Assembly (NCBI GenBank): GCA_950022655.1
Contig: OX465581.1
Span: forward strand, 109,475,125-109,539,124
DNA length: 64,000 nucleotides
Reading direction: 5' to 3'
Origin: Alentia gelatinosa
Lineage: Eukaryota; Annelida; Polychaeta; Phyllodocida; Polynoidae
Shown piece after piece: positions 11,690-23,340 of this stretch (position 1 is the stretch's first letter; the number at the start of each line of letters is the position of its first letter). The position numbers and the translations under genes are program-made. The notes under the pieces are model-generated. The model did no database searches, was not told where the DNA came from, and worked only from the letters and a program-made list of their open reading frames with translations.

Positions 11690-12260
11690 AACACAAGGTG
11701 TGTGGTACGTCATCAGTGGCGTACCACTCACCCGTTCTGACGTCACAGCGTCTCATATGATCAGCCGTAATTGTTCTCGCCGCTGGTCTCCACAGGGCAT
11801 CCGTGGCGTGCTTTGATCACGCCAATAACCAGCAGCGCTCTGATCTTTCCCGCTCTCCGCCCTCACACCTGCGTTCCATGGAGAACGCGGCAGGAAGTCG
11901 TCTGCTACTGATTACGACCTGCGCATGCGCGCGGGTTTTGCTTTTGCCCCGAGGGGACAAGGTGAGCGGCTCCGCTAACTGACCAATTGGTGAAAGCAAA
12001 CTCTAGCAGCTGGTTCTGGTTTCTGGAGGGAAGGTTTGCCGCTTCTCCGGCAAACAAAAATAGCCGTTAGACTCCCGGGCCAGCGCCGCTATTATCCATC
12101 GCTTTAGAGGCGATGTGAAATTAAAGACAATATTGACGCAAACTTCTTAACGGTTTAGTGTCGCCGCCTAGCGGGGCGCCGCGGTGTTGGCTGGAAAAAC
12201 AAGATGGCGGTGTAAGGGCTTCACATCTGACGCCAGGTAAACAGTGACATATGGAAGACC
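11690..12260. promoter_or_regulatory. GC-rich patch with CRE, NRF1 and YY1 motifs
   Basis: Three motifs typical of CpG-island promoters lie within 480 bp: a full CRE TGACGTCA (11738-11745), an NRF1 consensus TGCGCATGCGC (11920-11930) and a YY1-like AAGATGGCGG (12201-12210). No recognisable exon follows on either strand, so this is a candidate promoter or enhancer for an unseen transcript. Confidence 0.4.
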
Positions 12261-15200
12261 CCTCCTGCTGGTTACTCACAGACACACATACAGCCAGATC
12301 GGAACAACCCGATAACCAGCACATTGATGTAACAAGCTGGTGCCCGGCAGGTCGTCATGGCAACAAGAGGGAAATGATATCTCAAGGGGAGAAGGATAGA
12401 CACAGCAAGTGCCAAAGTACACCTTTGGTACCAACAGGAGTCAACTTGGACGTACTCTGGCCTGCCCACCAACTAAAGGAGTGCTCATACACAGGCTGTT
12501 ACCTCAGATCTTGGCGTACTTCAATCACAATATCATCCTTGATCCTGTATTTATTTGTCTTTTTGCTAACTGCGCCAAATTGAATTTGCATAGCTGGTAT
12601 TCAACACAACATTTATATATCATTAGCTGGCAATATATACATGTTTCTTATATTTCTTTTGCCCGACAGGGTAACCGGAAGTTAGTCGGGAACTGTTTTT
12701 GTTTTCATTTTTTCTCTCCTCTGTCGCGACAGGGATATTTGTATATATTTCGACCATGCAACGCTCTGATTACTTTTGTCAGACAGAACGGAAATTTTTC
12801 ATGTGTGCCTTAAAGGTATCCATAAACATAAATTTCGGATATTTTCTACTTGGTCTTGCTTAGTTAACCATTGAATTGCTATCTCAACATATAAGCCAGT
12901 TCTAGTATCATTTCTACCAATATCAAGCGTATTTAACGTTAATATCATTCAAATTGAATCTGAACACCGTCACTTTCATGACTTACACGACGACAGACCA
13001 TAGCAGTTCCCCTGCCTTCAACATCTGCTAGAATAATCTCTTCAATTCAAGGTTGAATATACAAGTAAGTAATAAATCTTCTGTATGACCACTAAGTGAT
13101 GATAGCATTAGTACCATCTGCTCACAGCGAAATAAAATAAGGGCCTCAAAGTTTAGCGGCGATTAGATTCAATAAATTATCAAATCGTTTGCAACATAAC
13201 AGGTGTTCCAGCTCGTTGCACACGCGCAGGATATGTCACGAGGCTATCTGTGCACCGCCTGTGTACATCGGTCACAGAACTGCCATGGCTAGGGGCTTAC
13301 ACTGAGCCCAAGCCCGGTAGGCGCGGTCCCGTCTATAACCATAGCGGCCTGATATCAGTGGTGATACCGACGATAGCGGTAATGAAGCAACTTCAAAAGC
13401 GGCACTGGGACACGCCCCTCGTCCGGTCTGATTAGCGCCCCGCCACAGGTATCTCCAGATAAGCGGGAGCCGGAATGACTTTCTGCGTGACACTACAGTG
13501 GTCGTATACACAGTTTACATGTATTTGAGGTATAGTAGTGCGGATTTTTACGTCCAAATATCTATTTCCCCGAATAACTAGTTTGTATAACTTTTTTTAT
13601 TGATGTGTTTTTATCCCCATCTTCACATAAACACAATGGCAAGGCTATACTCATACCTTTGTTATTAAGCCTCTCAAGGACATCAAGATTTTTTTTTGGG
13701 GGGGTGGGGGTGGGGAGCTTTCATACAGGAATGCACAATCCTCAAACATGGGTAGTGTACTGGATAATATAATATATACATGTTTAGCCGTGTTAAGCGT
13801 TAACTTTCCTCGCAGTTAAGAAAATGTAAACAATTTTTGATTTCTACTGATGTTTCATACTTGTGGTTCCCACATTAGGGTGTTGTTTATTTCCACAACA
13901 AGATAGCAGTATTGCTCACATTCATATTCAAAGTATGTAGAGTAGAAATAACGGCTGAATTAGGGGAAACCATCAGAACAACAAATCCAAAGCCCCCGCC
14001 CCTCACAAAAAAGCCAAAAAAAAAATCTACTTCCTATCGAAAATACACAGAGGGAAACCTCCACTCCCGCCCAGTGTACCAGTTGTATCAGCAAATAAAT
14101 GTGCAACAGAGAAAATCTGGCACCAACCACTAACTAGAAATCAGAGGGAACGTGGGTGGTGTCAATTGGACCTTTGGCTCCAATACCTCAAAGCAGGCCA
14201 CCATAGTATCTAATTTGTTATGTGGTGCATGGGTGTGTACACAAATCTCACAGAAGAGAATACATAGCCGGCACACCTCCATCGCATAAACGCAGCTTCC
14301 CATATTCTCAACTACTCAGAGGTAGGAGAGTTTGTTCTGAAACCAAAGACTATGAAAAATATGCCACAAAAAAGATTAAGGAATTCAGGGGGGGGGGGGG
14401 GGGCTACCCACTCCCCCTTCTCCGGCCTAGCCCCACTGATAATCATTGGCTCTCAAATTTCCCGCTCTATCTTTGTCTGGACATGCCAGCCAATCAGAAG
14501 CGAGGTATAGATCACATGATCGAAATGAACAAATGAAGGTCTTCCTCTGTACAAAAAAATATCATTTTGGCGCGAGCAGAAGGCTGGGGACCGGGATAAC
14601 AGTCACATGGTAAATCGTCGCGGCAGCCGCCATACCAGCCCACTGACAATATTATGATTAGATACAATGATTTTTACAATCATTGAATAAAGATTTCATG
14701 TGTTCTATGGCGCTAATTTTCGTTTTAGACTATAGTTATCTATTGTATGATTAATAACAACGTAGTGAAGTACAATTCAATGTATCAATTAGCATGTTGG
14801 CCCATCAATATCAACGATTAGAAAGAAACCAATAACATTGGCATGGTCGGAACACTTGCATGCAAATAATGTCAATTTGTCAAATGAATTAATGTAATTT
14901 CAATGATTAAGGAAATTCATAGCGGTCTTAGAGGTGGTTCTGATGGCGTTGATGATGTTAGTGATGATGGAGGAGGGAACAATGATGGTGGTGGTAGTCG
15001 TGATCATTGTCATAGTTTCTTAATCTAAATATATTTACAACTGTCATTCTGCCTTTTTCTATCGTATTCTAGCCGTGTATGTAGTACTGGCAAAGTTGAG
15101 TGGTGTCTGTATACGGATGGCGATAGAGGTGGTATTTTAGGTGGTGGATGCTGTCGCGATTATATTGATGACTTTTTCATGAAACAAAGTTGGTTTTGTG

Positions 15201-15440
15201 ATTCTAAAGCCATGTATGCTACTACTTCATTTACATAACATTCATTATCCGGTGCCGGTGAATATTCAAACAGTATTTGAAAATACCATATTACCTGTCT
15301 TCATGATACCAGAAAACTATGACATGCATTAAGATAAGGGGATAAAACCCATTCAGTATTATTCAGCCAACAGAGCGAGTAATGATTAACTGAAGTTGTG
15401 GTGAGTCATTAAATCCCTTGACAAAATTGTCTCTTCATGA
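12261..15440. other. Gene-free stretch
   Basis: No convincing exons. It contains poly-G tracts at 13690-13710 and 14388-14403 and a GC-richer patch at about 13200-13500. The longest open frame (12409-12813, plus) has no domain and AT-rich codons. Confidence 0.4.
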
Positions 15441-15453
15441 TCATCTCATTCAG

Positions 15454-15466
15454 TGACCTGTGACCT
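15454..15466 (-). promoter_or_regulatory. Perfect DR1 nuclear-receptor element
   Basis: TGACCTGTGACCT is the complement of AGGTCA-C-AGGTCA, the consensus direct repeat with 1-bp spacing bound by RXR, HNF4 and COUP-TF type receptors. It lies at the edge of a GC-rich patch (15450-15640). There is no nearby gene to regulate inside the window. Confidence 0.4.
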
Positions 15467-15639
15467 GGCAGGCATTGAACCTCGGCGGATCCCCACCTGG
15501 AGCACGCAGGTGAGTCCCGCTGCTAATTTCAGGGGGTGATCCCTCCGGGCGGAGGTTTCCACACTTGGTGGTGGGCGGTGTCAAACTCCGCGGGAGTTTC
15601 CGCTCAGTGTGTGCTGGTCCCCCGTCGTCATCTCCACTG

Positions 15640-18600
15640 GAAAATTTCAACATGTGTCGTGGCTTCATAAACCAGTCAGATGCCACTTGATATTCTTGCA
15701 GCAAAGCAGGTGAGGATCCTTAGAGTTAATCTTTAATAAATTCCTATTCTTTGCTCAGCCTCATTAGTGGTATGATTATATAGGCCTACCATCCATCTCT
15801 ACTCTGGGAACTGGAAATATCGTTTGGAAATAACCGAAAATCAGTGCTCTTTCCTTAGGAATCTATTACAACCAATTTGTTTTCGAAAAAAATAGAATCC
15901 ACTTCATGTTAACAGGTCAGCCAATTTGTTTTTTCTAACTACGTCTTCTCATGTTGATATGTTGAGATATCCATGCTTTGTAACATAGGCCTGATAGTGT
16001 GAACATCCGACACATATCGAAACCGGGGGCGAGCGCTCACCGGAGGAGGCCGAGGGTGGCCGAGGGAGACCGAGGGAGTCCCGACTGAGCTGCGGATTAT
16101 ACCCGAGTGTGGTTGGCAGGCGCACCGGGAGAAGGGCGCTTATAGATGGCTTATCTCTCAGGGCGTCACCTTCTAGTTACTAGGGCGAGACACGCGTTAT
16201 ATCACTACACAGGGTGCTCGTGGTAGGGGTGTGTATCACTGCATGTCAGCGGAGTCTGGGCACAGTCCCCTGCTGCTGAGCCCCGAGAGTTCTAGATTAA
16301 TGTCCCACGGGGTCGTCGAGGATCGCAGGCTGACGGGGTGTGGTTAGGGCGTAGCACCCAGGGAACGTGGTGTTCTTTGTGCATTAAGCCATACAGGTGA
16401 ACATCAACATGCAAAAACCAGGGTACATATAGTAGAAGAACTGGCAAGATATTACTGCTCACATCCCTCCCAATATAAAGATGGTTACTTAAAACCGTAT
16501 AAAATGTGATGAAGACTTGGCTGCTGGAGCCCACTGTAAACAGGGTCTCTTTCACCCTAGTGGATACTCCACGTAAAATAAAAGAATTTAAAAAAAAGAG
16601 AGATAACTAATTTTATCATAACATAGAAGTTGGAAAATGATATACCAACAAAAAAGTGTTAACATCGAATCGAGCAAGATGAAAGTTACGTTTTGGATAC
16701 ATCCATAAAATGTAGACAGTAATGTAGACAATCAATGTTACGAATATCGCAGAAAACACGGGAGGATATCGCACTTCCTAGACAATATGGAACCTCAACT
16801 AGAGAAGTGAAGGAAATGGAAAGGAATTCCTTGACAACATTTCTCACCAAGCAAAATAATTGTACCAGACAACGTAGGCCTACAAGCGTAATGGGTTCTA
16901 CTGAGCAGGTCCACCACTCAAAAGAAAATATTCAAAGATCATCTGAAAATTCAAAATGGAAAATATCTTCGACAAAGAAGATACTTGCAGAAAATATCCC
17001 AAAATTAAAAGCAGTTATAATGTGACGTATCGCATGGAATGAGCAAGATGCGACACACGGTATGTGGTACAAACCAAAAGAGAAGGCGACGACAGCGAAA
17101 GAGAGCATGTGCTCGGTGAGCAGTGAAAAGGATAACGATAAATTAGTTCCCATTTTAACCCAAATGACCAAATTAGAGTGCATAATATGACGTTTTACCG
17201 TTTGGACTTCATACAGCCATTCGCGAATCAATAAGGTCAATCCCCAAGAATTAACAAAGAGCACAATTGGATCAATTGGGGACAATCCTGGGAACAATAA
17301 TTATTAACAATATTAGTTCATAGATGTAGGGTTGAGGAGCTGAAAGTCTACTGGCTTGGACAATCCAAACTTTAAGATTTATAACCATGCCAAGTTCATG
17401 TATTCCACTTATCTCGCTGCCAAACGTATGTATACAACTTGATAGCCTATTCTTGCCAAGGCTAATCGTATACAGTGCGAGATCGTAATTGCAAGCTCGA
17501 AATCTATGTCAGGCAGCTTGATTTCCCGAGAATATAATTTACAATGGCGAAGGTGAGACACTAGACTAGACACTAGACGATGGTTGGCTGCCAAAGGTAC
17601 CAGACTTGACCTGAAATAAACAAAAGTAGAGGGCTAGCAGTAAAATGAATCTGCCTTAGTTAGTGGTGTAATCTTTGAAGGCTAGTACCGAACATCGTTA
17701 CAAAGGTCATTGTGATAAAAGCCGTCCAACTCCATTCACTTTATTATGTCTACTTCCCCTTTTTGGAGGGGCTGTGGGAATGAAGGAATGGTATTCCATC
17801 CCCTTGAGAGAATGGTGATATCATAGGATTATAGTTCCATCACCAGCCTAAGATGCAGATTCAAAGTAAAGCATATTACGTGATAGAGATTGCTTGAACT
17901 GAGACACCGGAAACTGCGGAATCGCACTCAAGATAGTTCCCGTCGCCCGCTGCCTACTGGGACGGGCAGGTGATCACAAGCATTTGGATAATTCCAAAGG
18001 ACTGTGAAAATACGCTTGGATAAAGCACCTCTAAACGTTCGTGGAGTGAGATAATCTTACATGATAGTCGCCCTTCTTGTGTTGTGGATCTGTTTCACCG
18101 GCCGCTGTTTTTGACGTACAGTTTCAGCATTCCGGATGAGACTAACACAAACAACCCGACATTCCCTTCGCTCTCCCTGGCGGGTGAAACAGACAGCTGC
18201 ACCCGTAGATGTCTGTTTTTAATTAACCCCACGGTCCCTGTACAATATGAAATATGAGCTAACTTAAAAGGGCCAATCAGAGATCGGTAACGTTGCGCAG
18301 TGCGGGTCTGAAACAATAGCCGCAGCGCTACCGTGTGAGTGACGGCGGAACTGACGGTGCGCGGGAAACATCTGCCAGTGGGATAAACGCACTAACATCT
18401 CCCGCGGACAGATAAGTGGATGCGCACGCAGAAAAAGAGCAAAGACGATGAGTTGTGTGGAAGAGAATTGTCGTCTGACAGCAGATTTGAGTATCGCACA
18501 CGCGAGCTTGTCAATAGATTCACACCCAGCTCTTTCGCTTGATGTCGCCGTTGCCCACTAGATGGAGTTACCCGGGGGCGGCGAAGGGCGATGATAGGGG

Positions 18601-18750
18601 ATTGTAAGTGTGGACAGACGGCCACAGATGGTGCAAGACCTCGGAGGTGCGAATCACTTCCCTCACACGTGTGCAGCTCTATGTTAGACAATACAAGAAC
18701 ATGATGTCAGATTGGAAATTGGGGTGTGGTAGGCACACCAACATTTGTAG
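15640..18750. other. Gene-free stretch with GC-rich patches
   Basis: GC-rich blocks at about 16020-16330 and 18090-18650 stand out from AT-rich DNA. Reading frames across them are short and lack domains or good splice framing. They may be regulatory. Confidence 0.35.
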
Positions 18751-18763
18751 ATAGAATATTTGT

Positions 18764-19135
18764 TAGTCCATGAGCCAGACCACTTTTGATGTGATGTTTG
18801 ACCTTGAAATGAGAGGTCATGACCTTGAGCAAGGTCATTGACTCTATAATGGCCAAAGGGAACTCACATAGTGCTACATATTGATTTTTTATATTTTGAG
18901 TAAAGATCCATTTTCATCAAGTTAGAATACAAAGGATGCATCTTCTAGATATAGCCTACCATTATTTGGAGGTTGCCATGGAAACAAGCCCCCTGTGTCG
19001 CTAAGCTGGACATCCAAAATGGCCCCCTCACTTTTTCATAAACTCTGGATACATAGCTAACTGAAAATCATAATGAAAATTTCTACCTCCATTTGAAAGT
19101 CAAACCGATATTTTAAGCCTCTGGCTCATGGACTA
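18764..19135. mobile_element. 372-bp MITE with 16-bp perfect terminal inverted repeats
   Basis: The ends read TAGTCCATGAGCCAGA and its exact complement. The outermost TA on both sides fits a TA target duplication as in Tc1/mariner elements. There is no reading frame of note. The interior carries clustered TGACCTTGA-type half-sites at 18799-18837. Confidence 0.85.
18799..18837. promoter_or_regulatory. Cluster of NR5/ERR-type half-sites inside MITE
   Basis: TGACCTTGA at 18799-18807, AGGTCA at 18814-18819 abutting TGACCTTGA at 18820-18828 (an everted palindrome), and AAGGTCA at 18831-18837. TCAAGGTCA is the extended monomer site of the FTZ-F1/SF-1 and ERR nuclear receptors. Confidence 0.45.
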
Positions 19136-20010
19136 TGTATGAGGAGGCAGTGGACTGTGTATAACAGTGTATTGATCAATTCACATAGGAGCCTAGTTTG
19201 TTTGGATCTTTGTTACTCTAGCGAAAATTACATGAAACTTGTGATGAGACTGTAGTTTCAACGGTGCACAGACGAGCCGGTTAAGACCACTTTCGTTGAG
19301 AGGCTGCAGTGATCCAAAATGTTGCGTGTTCAGTCCAATGATACCCTGCCTGCATTGGGTTCTCGGTTAACGGTACCCTCTAAATACTTCGGTCTATAGT
19401 TAGATTTATGTAGGTTTTAACAACGAACCGGCTATTTTCGTAGGCTGAAAACACCACAATAAGACTGAAAGTGAAACATTAAATTCCAATTTTGACACAG
19501 ACTCAGATTAAGCATATTACCAGTCATCGCTCTGTTTTGATTGAATTACCTGAAGATTACCCAGAAAATGTTATCTGAGACATATGAATATAGTCATACA
19601 GATTGTCTTCCCATTATTTCTTTTCAAACAAAAACATAAATTATGTGAGTTTTCATAACAGTTTTAGATTTTTAACCCTTTTTAATCTGTAAGTAATTTT
19701 CACTTTTTATCAACAGTGACTCAGCATTCCTGTCGTAGGCCATACTGATTGGGACCCACGCACCTGCAGCACATGCAGAGGAGGTGTGAGCGATGAGACA
19801 ACATGCACGTCTGGGTTTAACAAGAAACCCTCCCACCTACCACCCACCCTCCCACCAGGGCCAGGGTCCGCAGGTTAAAGCCCGGACATGGCCTACATGC
19901 TGGCCTGACACGAAACCATGTGGTTCGAATCGGATCTGACATGATGTCAGAAATCTTGTTACAGACTGCACGTGGAAAAAAGATGGCGACCATAGAGTGC
20001 CACATTGCTG
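19136..20010. other. Gene-free stretch
   Basis: AT-rich sequence with no exon or repeat family recognised. A slightly GC-richer part at 19740-20040 leads into the palindrome and MITE that follow. Confidence 0.4.
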
Positions 20011-20019
20011 GTTGGCGAC

Positions 20020-20039
20020 GCAGAGCCTCGAGGCTCTGC
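20020..20039. promoter_or_regulatory. Perfect 20-bp palindrome
   Basis: GCAGAGCCTCGAGGCTCTGC is fully self-complementary. Its function is unknown; it may be a dimer site or a small cruciform. Confidence 0.4.
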
Positions 20040-20084
20040 ATGGCGGACCTCCTGCCCATCGTGTAGGCCGACGAATACGGCCAC

Positions 20085-20225
20085 TTATCTCACCCCTGGA
20101 ATAAATGTCCATAGGCTTAACATTGGGAACTCGTTCTCCATGCCCCTACGAGTATTGCAGTCCGTTCTCCATGGTATATATCCTGTGTGTTGTCCGTTCT
20201 TTTAGTGTGTACAGGGGTGAGATAA
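20085..20225. mobile_element. MITE of the TTATCCTACCCC family, copy 1 (variant)
   Basis: The ends read TTATCTCACCCCTG and CAGGGGTGAGATAA. Just inside the left end is TCCATAGGCTTAACATTGGG, closely matching the element at 53267-53413. About 141 bp with no coding capacity. Confidence 0.6.
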
Positions 20226-20236
20226 ATACAGAAAGC

Positions 20237-20366
20237 AACTCGTTTTGGTCAAAGAAGTCGTTCTCCATCTCGTTTGAATGCTTTGTGATATTCACTCGGC
20301 TGTCTCCTCGTTCATATCACTCCGCATCAAACTCGTGGAGAACGACGACTTTGACCAAAACTTGTT
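20237..20366. repeat. Inverted repeat, about 30-bp arms
   Basis: The left arm (20237-20272) contains CGTTTTGGTCAAAG and CGTTCTCCA. The right arm (20331-20366) is its complement with one or two mismatches, and the loop is about 60 bp. It could be a small foldback element. Confidence 0.6.
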
Positions 20367-20954
20367 GGTTTCTTCTTTATTATTCCTAGTCAGACGTGGT
20401 GCGACTCAGTTAGTTCCTCAATCCTCTGTAGGGAGTGACGGCGGACAGAGCATTGTATTACTTATAATTACTTAATCCCAGATGTAGCATGACTCTATTA
20501 TTACATGACATTCCTAGATCATCAATCTGAGCGTTTAAATGTCTTTGACTTCAGAACATCTGTTTTAAAAGTTCCCAAGATTGCGTAGTATCTGTATGTG
20601 CGAAACTCTAAACCCATTATTTTGTGTTCTTGTGCGTCATACTTCTTTTGAATTTCTAAATTCTTATTCATATTTATGGACTTGTAGAACCAAGTCAAAT
20701 TACTAATACATAGGGGACATTTATCCACTGGTTGAGACAACTGTTGATTCTCAAATACTGTTGTTTAAAAATTCCATCATATACATATATCGATTCTCAT
20801 CGACCCTGTCTAGGTTGTTGACTATGTGCAACAATCTGCTCACTCCCCTCCTCATTTTGTGTATTAACATGGCCTGTGGCTCTAACGCCGACTAGCGTTG
20901 AATGATTTGATGAATGTGTCTAAACGAATATTAATGAATGAGATATAGGAATCC

Positions 20955-21175
20955 GGGGTCTGTTTAATAATCTAAGATCGTACATGGAGACCCTTTTCTG
21001 TACCTTCTACAATGGTTATCGTTTGATAATAATTAGGTCTGTTTGCTAAGACAGTATTAATCGTCCATAAGGTCATCCATAAGTGTTGGATAAAGTTTAC
21101 TCACATCGTCTCTGGGTCTCTGTGACATACGGAAAAGGGTCTAAATATACGAGCCTAGCTTATTAAACAGGCCCC
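20955..21175. mobile_element. Foldback MITE with about 55-bp imperfect inverted ends
   Basis: The left end GGGGTCTGTTTAATAA...GAGACCCTTTTCTGTA pairs with the right end TACGGAAAAGGGTCT...TTATTAAACAGGCCCC. The interior shares a 65-bp segment with 9536-9604. Confidence 0.7.
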
Positions 21176-21940
21176 TGTGGATACTACGTGCAGAACCCTT
21201 CATTCCTCGGGCCCCCACCAGGCGGAGTGGCGGCAGCTCGTTAATAGTACATTTAATCTTCTACGTCTCAAGTCATGTGACGTGTCACGTGACGTACAAC
21301 TGATACGGCAAATGGTTAACCCTATGATCCCCGTGCCTACTGCCCGTGTAGCTTGATATGGCTGGCGTACTACAAATTAACCTAGTTGGCATGTTCGGAG
21401 GTAAATGGTTTCACTGACCCTTTTCCTCTTTCTGTAGGATCCTCAAGGACCCTTTATGAGCCACGGACAATGGGTTGTCACCCCCTTTTAATAAAATACG
21501 TGAACTATCAGAATATTTATATTTTTCCATCACACAAAAGCGCCCAGGAGGCAGGATTTCTAAAGTTTATTTCTAAATGTTAGAACTATAAGAGTATATG
21601 AAGTTGAGATTGAATCAATGGAATGATAATCACATGGAAGTAAGGTATGGACCATATGGTGTAGGAAGGGCATTGGTATAAGGCATCACTTGGTAGTGTA
21701 TGAATGTCGATGAAGATTTAATCTTATTTTACAATTCATATGGCAATGTTTTCTCCATATAATTTTAGCTGAAAGAATTGCTTTGCAAGCAAACTCTTAT
21801 GACAAGTGACCAAACCATTTATACACATATATTTTGTGGCGCTTTAGGCCCTACACGACATTAAACAACAGGATGAAAGAGAGGGGGATATGGAGTATAA
21901 GAAGACGAGACGTATGTACATGTGTGTGTGTGTACATTTA

Positions 21941-22139
21941 TTATCCACCTAATACAAATATAGCCATGACACATGTCCAGAAAAGGTGGATAATAAATAC
22001 AATATAGACTGGTTTCATATAAAAGGGGTTGTATGCTCCTCTGAGTTGACTCTGTGCAGTCTTCTCGTATGCGCTCAGATATTACTACGCGTCTACTCCC
22101 CGGAGCATACAGCCGCTTGTATCTGTCTATGAACCAGTC
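21941..22139 (+). mobile_element. Hairpin MITE, subfamily C, copy 1
   Basis: Starts with a small TTTATTATCCACCT / AGGTGGATAATAAA inverted repeat, then a hairpin (22007-22139). The arms are GACTGGTTTCATA and TTGTATGCTCC with their complements, and the core includes ATATTACTACGCGTC. It abuts the dispersed repeat at 22141. Confidence 0.7.
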
Positions 22140-22140
22140 A

Positions 22141-22450
22141 CAAATTCTGTGTGGCTCCCCAAATATAGAGCGCCAATGGTCGTGATACCCAAGGGTCAAT
22201 TTATTAAAGATAAACATAACCAGGCCAGGCAACACTTCTGGTTAGAGCCGGGAAAACAAAGTATAAGACAGAAAAAAAGGTTATAATTCATAAAGGTCGC
22301 GCATTCAGATCTACGTGTAGTTTTGAGATATACTAAACATCCTTAAAATATGTCTCGATCATGGCTACTAACATTGATTTTCCTCTTTGAGCAATCTAGT
22401 TCCAATGTCTGAACACTCTAGCCTATGGCACCTGAAACATGTATATGTAT
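22141..22450 (-). repeat. Dispersed repeat R2, copy 1
   Basis: About 300 bp, nearly 90 percent identical by eye to 36426-36726 in the opposite orientation. It runs from the GTGGCTCC end to the ACATGTTTCAGGTGCC end, where it meets the TA microsatellite. No coding potential; probably a short non-autonomous transposon. Confidence 0.75.
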
Positions 22451-22451
22451 G

Positions 22452-22452
<1 letters not shown>

Positions 22453-22534
<82 letters not shown>
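22453..22534. repeat. (TA)n microsatellite
   Basis: About 41 pure TA units at the outer end of repeat R2. Confidence 0.97.
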
Positions 22535-22535
<1 letters not shown>

Positions 22536-22679
22536 CATATGTATCTGAATACATAAAACATGTGCGAACACAGCTGTCTAACAGACTGACCTCTGCGTGC
22601 TCCTCTGATGGAATAACAAGAAGCACCACTTTGCTGAGCTTGTTTAGGTAATTAGCGTGTGTGTTCTTCACACCTTGCC

Positions 22680-23340
22680 AAACCTCACCTGTATCCTCTA
22701 CACCTGGCCTTTCTACCCTTTTCCTGTGAGCCATCAGGCGTGCTGAGGTACCGGCGGGGCGGCCAGCCACATACTCCAGCCAGACATCATGGGTGGTCGG
22801 GCAATTTTCTACGTTGCAGATGAATAGCAGCTTATGATTCGACGTGAGAGGAACGGGCTTGGTTTTGTTCATCTCGGTCCCGGGGGTGATGCTGTGTTTG
22901 GAGAGTGAGTTGGGGGTGTTTAGGTGTTTCGTACAGGGGTGAGGGTTGGAGACTCCCTCCAGGGTCTACACACCAGCTCCAGGGTCAGGCTGCGTGTCGC
23001 TGACTCCTACCCACGTGTAGCCGCTTTTCGCACGCCCTTCTTCCTCACACACAGCGATCACAGCCGCCCCCTAGCGGAGGGGTCAGTAACCACGGACCCT
23101 TGGGGTTGGCGATAAAAGAGGCAGCGTCAGGGCTAAGCGACTCCAGCCGGCCGCCAGAGGCGCTAGTGGTTTCAGGGGCAGTAAGGGGCAGCAGAAAGGA
23201 TAGGGATAGGGGCGATAAGCCCTCACCTGCCTCGTATAACGAGACGTGCCGATCTGCATGCCGACGCATGCGCATAGTGTCCCGAGGGTCGCCCATACCT
23301 GGCACCCTCTGGCGAGCGACGGGGGAGCTGCCCGTCTAAA
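22680..23340. promoter_or_regulatory. GC-rich patch with NRF1-like site
   Basis: A CpG-rich block with GCATGCGCA at about 23266-23274, part of the NRF1 consensus. Together with the possible exon at its left edge it could be a promoter region. Confidence 0.3.
22689..22872 (-). CDS. Possible first exon of an unidentified gene
   Basis: ATG at 22872, 61 open codons, then a good donor (ACAG|GTGAGG). Codons are GC-biased at third positions. The peptide begins MNKTKPVPLTSNHKLL and includes a CNVENCPTT stretch. I recognise no family, and no downstream exon was found toward lower coordinates. The frame stays open 5' of the ATG to a TAG near 22967, so an internal exon is also possible. Confidence 0.3.

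Noticed and set aside
12409..12813. A 134-codon plus-strand frame
   Set aside because: AT-rich codons, no domain, no promoter or splice support. Length is compatible with chance.
22423..22560. Open frame of YI repeats near 22.5 kb
   Set aside because: Translation of the TA microsatellite.
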